57,238 bases of DNA from Planctomycetota bacterium (GTDB lineage Bacteria > Planctomycetota > SZUA-567): assembly GCA_031254915.1 (NCBI GenBank), contig JAIRTL010000107.1:1-57238 (forward strand), in the 5' to 3' direction. The notes below the pieces were generated by a model. It made no database searches. It was not told the origin of the DNA and was given only the letters and a program-made list of their open reading frames with translations. Of the stretch, positions 52,664 through 57,238 are shown one piece after another (within the stretch, counting starts at the first letter, position 1; every line of letters starts with the position of its first letter). The position numbers and the translations under genes were made by a program.

Positions 52664-53805
52664 CCCGTCCCGGGGTCGCCCTTGAACGGCTGGACGCGTA
52701 CGATCCGGCGAAGACGCTCGAGGCGCTTCGCCGCGTTCTGGCGCCGCTGGGCGGCATGGAGCGCTTCGTCAAGCCCGGCGCGAAGGTGGCGCTCAAGCCG
52801 AACCTGCTTTTCGGCCGCGCCGCCGGGAAGGCGCTCAACACCCATCCGGAGATTGTCCGCGCCGCCGGGCGGCTGGCGCTCGAGGCCGGGGCGGGGGAGC
52901 TGCTCATCGGCGATTCGCCCGGCTTCGGGACGGCGCGCGGCGCCGCCAGATTGTGCGGCATCCTGCCGGTGGCGGAGGAACTGGGAGCGGCCGTCGTCGA
53001 ATTCACCCCCGTGGAGCATATGGACCGGGGCCGATCGTTTCCGCGGCTGGAGCTGGCGCGGGAGCTTCTCGAGGCGGACGTCGTCATCAATCTGCCGAAG
53101 ATGAAGACCCACGGCCAGATGCTCATGACCCTGGCCGTGAAGAACATGTTCGGCGCCGTGCCGGGGACGCGCAAGTTCCAGTGGCACTATCGTGCCGGCA
53201 GGGACAAACTCGTTTTCGCGCGCGCGCTGAACGAGATCGCCATGGCGGTCCGGCCGGCGCTGTCGATTCTCGACGCCGTCCTGGCGATGGACGGCATGGG
53301 GCCGTCGTCGGGACGGCCGAGGTGGACGAATTTCATCGCCGCCGGAGACGATCCGTGGGCGCTCGACGCGGCGATAATGGACGTGCTCGGTTTGGAGCGG
53401 TCGCTGCTGTTCACGCTGCTGGCGGCGTCGGGGCATGGGCCGAGCGAATGGCGCGAGGTCGAGATTTTCGGCGAAAGCCCCGAAGCGCTCCGCCCGGACG
53501 ATTGGGACATTCCGGAGCTTGTCACGGCGCAAATGCACGGCGGCTTTGTGGAAAAGCGCCTTCCCCGTCTCGCCGACTGGCTCCGCGCCCGCATTTCACC
53601 GCCGCCGAGGGCCAACGGGCGCTGCGTCCGCTGCGGACATTGCGTCGCGATTTGCCCGGCCGGAGCGATGCGCCTCGATCCGGATCCCGTCATCGACCGG
53701 GAAAAGTGCATACGCTGCTACTGCTGCCATGAACTCTGCCAGTACGGGGGCATGGACATGCGCCGGGGCGGGGCGTTGGCGCGCATTCTCGGATTCGGCG
53801 GTTAG
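52660..53805 (+). CDS. DUF362 protein with C-terminal 4Fe-4S ferredoxin domain
   Basis: The 381-residue protein has a DUF362 domain (KVALKPNLLFGRAAGKALNT, VVINLPKMKTHGQMLMTLAV and GAVPGTRKFQ). Two cysteine clusters follow near residues 315-355 (CVRCGHCVAICPAGA and CIRCYCCHELC), typical of two 4Fe-4S clusters. DUF362 proteins are of unknown function and are common in anaerobes. The second cluster has irregular spacing and is probably functional. It overlaps the upstream gene by four bases. Confidence 0.85.
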   Translation: MTRPGVALERLDAYDPAKTLEALRRVLAPLGGMERFVKPGAKVALKPNLLFGRAAGKALNTHPEIVRAAGRLALEAGAGELLIGDSPGFGTARGAARLCGILPVAEELGAAVVEFTPVEHMDRGRSFPRLELARELLEADVVINLPKMKTHGQMLMTLAVKNMFGAVPGTRKFQWHYRAGRDKLVFARALNEIAMAVRPALSILDAVLAMDGMGPSSGRPRWTNFIAAGDDPWALDAAIMDVLGLERSLLFTLLAASGHGPSEWREVEIFGESPEALRPDDWDIPELVTAQMHGGFVEKRLPRLADWLRARISPPPRANGRCVRCGHCVAICPAGAMRLDPDPVIDREKCIRCYCCHELCQYGGMDMRRGGALARILGFGG

Positions 53806-53811
53806 GGCGTC

Positions 53812-53900
53812 ATGCCGTTCACGGTCCGGGGTCGCGAGTCCCCCGACCGTGCGCGGCCATGAAGCGGCTACGGCGTTTTCGCGAATGGCCGACCTCCCCC
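53812..53900 (+). repeat. dispersed intergenic repeat, copy G (left half, internally deleted)
   Basis: It starts with ATGCCGTTCACGGTCCGG 6 bases after the DUF362 stop and continues CCCCCGACCGTGCGCGGCC with ATGAAG, matching the left half of copy D. The rest is poorly conserved, with only a TTTTCGC patch reminiscent of the right end. The exact right boundary is uncertain. Confidence 0.65.
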
Positions 53901-53980
53901 GGCGCGTTTTTGGGTGGCGCGGTCGAGCCCGGAAACGCGCCAGGGGAGCCAATCGTTAACGCGCCGCATGGGAGGGTGTC

Positions 53981-54784
53981 ATGTCGTTTCTCGGCCTGGA
54001 AGGGAAATCGTTCCTCGTCACCGGCGTCGCCAACCGGAAGAGCGTCGCCTATCACGTCGTCAGGGGCTTGCTGGACGAGGGCGCGGCGCCCGTCCTCGCG
54101 GTCAGGGATGCGGCGGCGGCGGAAACGGCGCGGAAGCTGTTTCCGGGCCTGGACGCGCATGCCTGCGACGTGGAGCGGGAAGGGGAGATCGCCGCGCTCG
54201 CCGACCGCGTTCGGGAGCGGCATCCGCTCCTGCAGGGCATGGTCCATTCCATCGCCTTCGCGCGGTATGGGGACGGCGTCAAGCCGTTCCACGAGACGCC
54301 CCGCGCCGATTTCCTGCAGGCCGTCGACATCAGCATGTTCAGCCTGGTCGCGCTCGCGAACGCCTTCAAGGGATCGCTCGCCCGGGACGGGTCGGTGGTG
54401 ACCGTGTCCATTTCCCATACGGCGATGGCGTCGGAAAGTTACGGCTATATGGCCCCGATCAAGGCGGCGCTTGATTCCTCCGTGGCGTTTCTCGCCAAGA
54501 GCTTTTCCCGCTTTTCCGAAGTCCGCTTCAACGCCGTCAATGCCGGCCTCCTGAAGACTTCCGCCTCGGCGGGGATTCCCGGATATCTTGAAAACTACCT
54601 GTTCGCGGAAAAAGCCACCCTCCGCAAGCGGCCGCTGGAGACGGGCGAAGTGGCCAACCTCGTCCTCTTCCTCCTCAGCCAAAGATCGAGCGGCGTGAAC
54701 GCCCAGCGCCATGTGATCGACGCCGGCATGAGCGTGAATTTTTTCGACCGGGAAATCGTCTCGCCTGTCGTCGCCGTCAAGTAA
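53981..54784 (+). CDS. fabI: enoyl-[acyl-carrier-protein] reductase FabI
   Basis: The 267-residue SDR catalyses the last reduction of the fatty acid elongation cycle with NADH. The atypical nucleotide motif [13 protein letters not shown] (14-26) replaces TGxxxGxG, as expected of FabI. VHSIAFA (about 88-94) and the catalytic Y154-x6-K161 (YGYMAPIK) are present. The C-terminus [20 protein letters not shown] with DAGMSVN is typical. AGGGTG precedes the ATG. Fatty acids made here could feed OleA. This is a functional link only, not a shared operon. Confidence 0.92.
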   Translation: MSFLGLEGKSFLVTGVANRKSVAYHVVRGLLDEGAAPVLAVRDAAAAETARKLFPGLDAHACDVEREGEIAALADRVRERHPLLQGMVHSIAFARYGDGVKPFHETPRADFLQAVDISMFSLVALANAFKGSLARDGSVVTVSISHTAMASESYGYMAPIKAALDSSVAFLAKSFSRFSEVRFNAVNAGLLKTSASAGIPGYLENYLFAEKATLRKRPLETGEVANLVLFLLSQRSSGVNAQRHVIDAGMSVNFFDREIVSPVVAVK

Positions 54785-54961
54785 TTTGTCGCCCGGCGGT
54801 TGCGCCCCTGTTCCATTCGTGCGCTTCTGGCGTATTGTGCACATGCAATACGACGCGGGAAAAATCATCCCGAACGGCCCGCCCGAAGCCATCCCCCGCC
54901 GGCGGCATCGCCCGACCCGGCGGCCAATCAATCCCTTGTCCCGCAGGCGCCGCCGTCCCTT

Positions 54962-54995
54962 GGGGAAATCGGGCGGCGGCCGGCCCGATTTCCCC
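54962..54995 (+). terminator. 13-bp stem-loop before the chemoreceptor gene
   Basis: GGGGAAATCGGGC pairs perfectly with GCCCGATTTCCCC around GGCGGCCG. No T-run follows. It lies in the 346-base gap between fabI and the chemoreceptor gene and may be the fabI terminator. Confidence 0.5.
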
Positions 54996-55006
54996 GAAAA
55001 TCCACG

Positions 55007-55043
55007 CCATGGCATTTTCGCAATTTCAAGCCGGCGTCGGCAT
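55007..55043 (+). repeat. dispersed intergenic repeat, copy H (right-end fragment)
   Basis: GCATTTTCGCAATTTCAAGC matches the right arm of the family (CATTTTCACAATTTCGGG), but no left half is present. The assignment is tentative. Confidence 0.4.
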
Positions 55044-55049
55044 GTGGTG

Positions 55050-55055
55050 TATAAT
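55050..55055 (+). promoter_or_regulatory. TATAAT box before the chemoreceptor gene
   Basis: A perfect TATAAT lies 75 bases before the ATG at 55131. No good -35 is found at 16-18 bases, so this alone is a weak promoter call. Confidence 0.4.
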
Positions 55056-55130
55056 GAAGTCAGGAACGGTGAAATTCGCCTCGCAAGCGTTCGGAGGCGA
55101 ATATGGGTTGGACGCAACGGAGGAAGCGCA

Positions 55131-57185
55131 ATGAGCCTGAAGATGAAACTGTATGCCGGGTTCGGCATTATGATTGTCGTCGCGCTGGTGGTGAATCTTT
55201 TGTCCATCCGGTTTTTTTCGGTCGCCAATGGCCATGTGGACGCGACCGGCGCCGCAATCGATCTTACCGCCACGGAATGCACGCCGATCAACGTGGAGGC
55301 GTTTTCGCTCGCGACCCAAATCCTGGAGGCGGGCAACGGCGCGTACATCTACTCGATCAACCAATTGGAGGAAACGTATGATCAGACCCGCGAGGGCGTG
55401 AAGCAGATGGCGGAAACCGTCCGGAACATCGATGCCATCCTCGCGTCCATCCCGCCGGATCATTTGCCTGTTACGCGCAAGACGCTGCCGGCGCTGAAGG
55501 CGAAGATGGCGGAGTTCGACGCCGGTTCGCAAGCCATGCACGATGCGATCAACCGCCTCCTGGAGGTTCGCAGGACCATGGGCGAGGACGCGGCGAAGCT
55601 CGACGCGACGCTGGCCGCGGCGCACGCGAACATACTGCGCGACTTGTCCGCCCCGGGTTCGGGGAAGTCGTCCCCGGAGGACGCGCGATCCCTGGCCGCG
55701 CGTCTCGAATTCGTCAATGGATTGACGAAAAACCTGGGGAACGCGCTCGCCAATTTTTGGCACGCCCAGGCCGTCCACGACCTCGACGAGGCGAGGGCGG
55801 CGGACCAGGCCGCCGAAAAAATGCTGCGGGAAAACATCGACAATATAGCCAAATACCGGAATTCCGGCGCCGCCGAATCCGGGGAGGCGGCCAGGATCTT
55901 TCAGGCGATCCAGACGGATTTCGAACAATTCATCGCCTCCCTGGAACAGTGCCGGGGAAGGAATGAGGAAATCCTCGCCCACGCGGCCAATACCGTCGAC
56001 AGCTATCACGAGATCAACGGCATGGTCGTCGAGATCACCGGCGCCGCGACCGAACTGCTGACAGGCAATGTCGGGGTGGTCCAGGAAGGCATGGAAGGCA
56101 TCGCCGGCGCCGTGAAATCCTCTTCGGGGATCATGATGGCCGGCGCCGCCATCGCCCTGAACGCCGGCATGCTCATAGCCTTCCTCCTGGTGCGGAGCGT
56201 CACCCTCCCCATAAACAGGATCATAGATTCCCTGACCCACGGCGCGGAGGCCGTCAGGGCGGCGTCCAGCCAGATCGCCTCCGCCTCCAATTCCCTCGCC
56301 AGGGGGGCGACCGCGCAGGCGGCCAGTCTCGAGGAAACCTCTTCCGCCCTCGAGCAAATGGCGTCCATGACCCGGCAGAACGCCGACAACGCCGACCGGA
56401 CCCGGAAGATCACCGCCCACGCCGGAAAAGTGGTCGAGGACGGCGCGGCGGCGATGGTCAATATGACCGAGGCCATGGCCGACATCAACGAGCGTTCCGA
56501 AAAGGTCAGCAATATCGTCAAAACCATCGAGGACATCACGTTCCAGACCAATCTTCTCGCCCTCAACGCGGCCGTGGAGGCCGCCCGGGCGGGCGAGGCG
56601 GGAAAGGGGTTCGCGGTCGTCGCGGACGAGGTGCGGAACCTGTCGCAGCGTTCCGCCCAGGCCGCGAAGGATACGACGGAACTCATCGCCGGCTCCGTGG
56701 CCAGCGTCCACCGGGGCACCGGGATCGCCGCTTCCCTGACGGCGAATTTCGCCGAGATCCATACCGGCATGGATGAGGTGGTGACGCTTGTCGGCGGCAT
56801 CGCCGCCGCGACGCAGGAGCAGGCGTCGGGCGTCGACCAGGTGAATACGGCTGTCGCGCAGATGGACAAGGTCACCCAGCAAAACGCCGCCCAATCGGAG
56901 GAAACCGCCTCCGCTTCCGGGCATCTGGATGCCGAGGCGAATTCGCTCGCCAACGAGGTCGACAATCTGTTGGCGCTCGTGTACGGCACTTCGGCCGCGG
57001 CCCGCGGAACCGGTTCTTCCGGCAGGGGCGGGGGCGGCCGTTCCCCCCAACGGCTTCTGCCGTTGAAAACCGCCGCCCACCCGGTCGCGGGCGGGAAAGA
57101 CCCCGGCTTTTCCCGCAATGCGGCGGTGCGGGAAGTCGCCGCCTCGGAGATCGTCCCGCTGGACGAGGACCCGGATGGCTTTTGA
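55131..57185 (+). CDS. methyl-accepting chemotaxis protein
   Basis: The 684-residue receptor has a transmembrane segment at about 5-28 and a long periplasmic helical domain (about 30-330) rich in alanine and glutamate. A second span follows at about 333-356 ([20 protein letters not shown]). The cytoplasmic part contains the conserved signalling hairpin at about 467-505 ([20 protein letters not shown], then [16 protein letters not shown]), which contacts CheA and CheW. It lacks a recognisable methyltransferase-tethering pentapeptide at the C-terminus, which ends LDEDPDGF. The ATG at 55131 follows GGAGGAAGC; the longer frame from 54786 crosses a hairpin. The ligand is unknown. Confidence 0.92.
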   Translation: MSLKMKLYAGFGIMIVVALVVNLLSIRFFSVANGHVDATGAAIDLTATECTPINVEAFSLATQILEAGNGAYIYSINQLEETYDQTREGVKQMAETVRNIDAILASIPPDHLPVTRKTLPALKAKMAEFDAGSQAMHDAINRLLEVRRTMGEDAAKLDATLAAAHANILRDLSAPGSGKSSPEDARSLAARLEFVNGLTKNLGNALANFWHAQAVHDLDEARAADQAAEKMLRENIDNIAKYRNSGAAESGEAARIFQAIQTDFEQFIASLEQCRGRNEEILAHAANTVDSYHEINGMVVEITGAATELLTGNVGVVQEGMEGIAGAVKSSSGIMMAGAAIALNAGMLIAFLLVRSVTLPINRIIDSLTHGAEAVRAASSQIASASNSLARGATAQAASLEETSSALEQMASMTRQNADNADRTRKITAHAGKVVEDGAAAMVNMTEAMADINERSEKVSNIVKTIEDITFQTNLLALNAAVEAARAGEAGKGFAVVADEVRNLSQRSAQAAKDTTELIAGSVASVHRGTGIAASLTANFAEIHTGMDEVVTLVGGIAAATQEQASGVDQVNTAVAQMDKVTQQNAAQSEETASASGHLDAEANSLANEVDNLLALVYGTSAAARGTGSSGRGGGGRSPQRLLPLKTAAHPVAGGKDPGFSRNAAVREVAASEIVPLDEDPDGF

Positions 57186-57212
57186 CAATGCCGCAAGGGG
57201 CGCGTTTCCACG

Positions 57213-57238
57213 AATAGGCCGGGCGCGGCCCGGAATTG
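57213..57238 (-). repeat. dispersed intergenic repeat, copy I (cut by window edge)
   Basis: CCGGGCGCGGCCCGGAATTG at the very end matches the start of copy D as read on the + strand (CCGGGCGCGGCCCGAAATTG). It begins 27 bases after the chemoreceptor stop, so another copy continues beyond the window. Confidence 0.65.

Noticed and set aside
54832-54851. GTATTG-N8-CAATAC inverted repeat after fabI as an operator
   Set aside because: The arms are only six bases with a poorly matched centre and no adjacent promoter, so chance is the simpler explanation.
54786-55130. N-terminal extension of the chemoreceptor frame upstream of 55131
   Set aside because: It crosses a hairpin and a TATAAT box and lacks a ribosome site. 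The ATG at 55131 follows GGAGGAAGC and begins directly at the first transmembrane helix.

Overview
The window is GC-rich bacterial chromosome, densely packed with genes, most of them on the + strand. The exceptions are a thioredoxin-like gene (171-1091) and a block of four genes (fetB, fetA, an epimerase gene, metG; 5184-9170). Several features point to the PVC superphylum, most plausibly a Lentisphaerota/Kiritimatiellota/Verrucomicrobiota-type organism: an olefin (ole) cluster, a cysteine-rich DUF11 envelope protein resembling chlamydial OmcB, a uroporphyrinogen-decarboxylase-like protein beside sugar transport genes, and outer-membrane and lipoprotein genes. This placement is an inference from gene content, because no rRNA is present.

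Left part (1-18.9 kb): the end of a nitroreductase-like gene, a periplasmic thioredoxin-TPR protein, a UPF0316 membrane protein, two unknown envelope proteins and an ExeA/GspA-like AAA ATPase. The minus-strand metG-epimerase-fetA-fetB block follows, then an SDR oxidoreductase, a PIN-PhoH ATPase, a 59-residue conserved protein and malQ. malQ overlaps oleA, which starts a compact run of oleA, oleB, a TPR gene and oleC for head-to-head condensation of fatty acyl chains. No oleD is present here. A nitroreductase closes this part.

Middle part (18.9-41.8 kb): a sugar-uptake island. It begins with gene debris (a LacI-family remnant and an unknown ORF cut by a repeat) and a URO-D-like gene, then a DeoR-type regulator broken by three one-base insertions. 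Four complete CUT2 (ribose/xylose-type) ABC importers follow, each with ATPase, permease and binding protein, together with an L-fucose-isomerase-like enzyme, an intact LacI regulator preceded by a perfect palindrome, and a cupin protein resembling sugar isomerases. Stem-loops lie behind binding-protein genes, and strong terminators close the second/third-importer operon and the fourth-importer operon.

Right part (41.8-57.2 kb): a porin-like barrel protein, the OmcB-like DUF11 protein, a MATE exporter, a META-domain lipoprotein and rplS. A tightly packed series then runs from a HEAT-repeat protein through a UPF0104 membrane protein, an RluA-family pseudouridine synthase, a CDP-alcohol phosphatidyltransferase and a DUF362-ferredoxin protein. 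fabI and a methyl-accepting chemotaxis protein end the window.

The most unusual non-coding signal is a dispersed intergenic repeat of about 125-130 bp with imperfect terminal inverted repeats and an internal hairpin. It occurs as three near-complete, one diverged and several partial copies on both strands, and one copy supplies the stop codon of metG. A recurring promoter type (TTGAC or TTGC, 16-18 bp, TATACT/TATAAT) is visible upstream of several transcription units.
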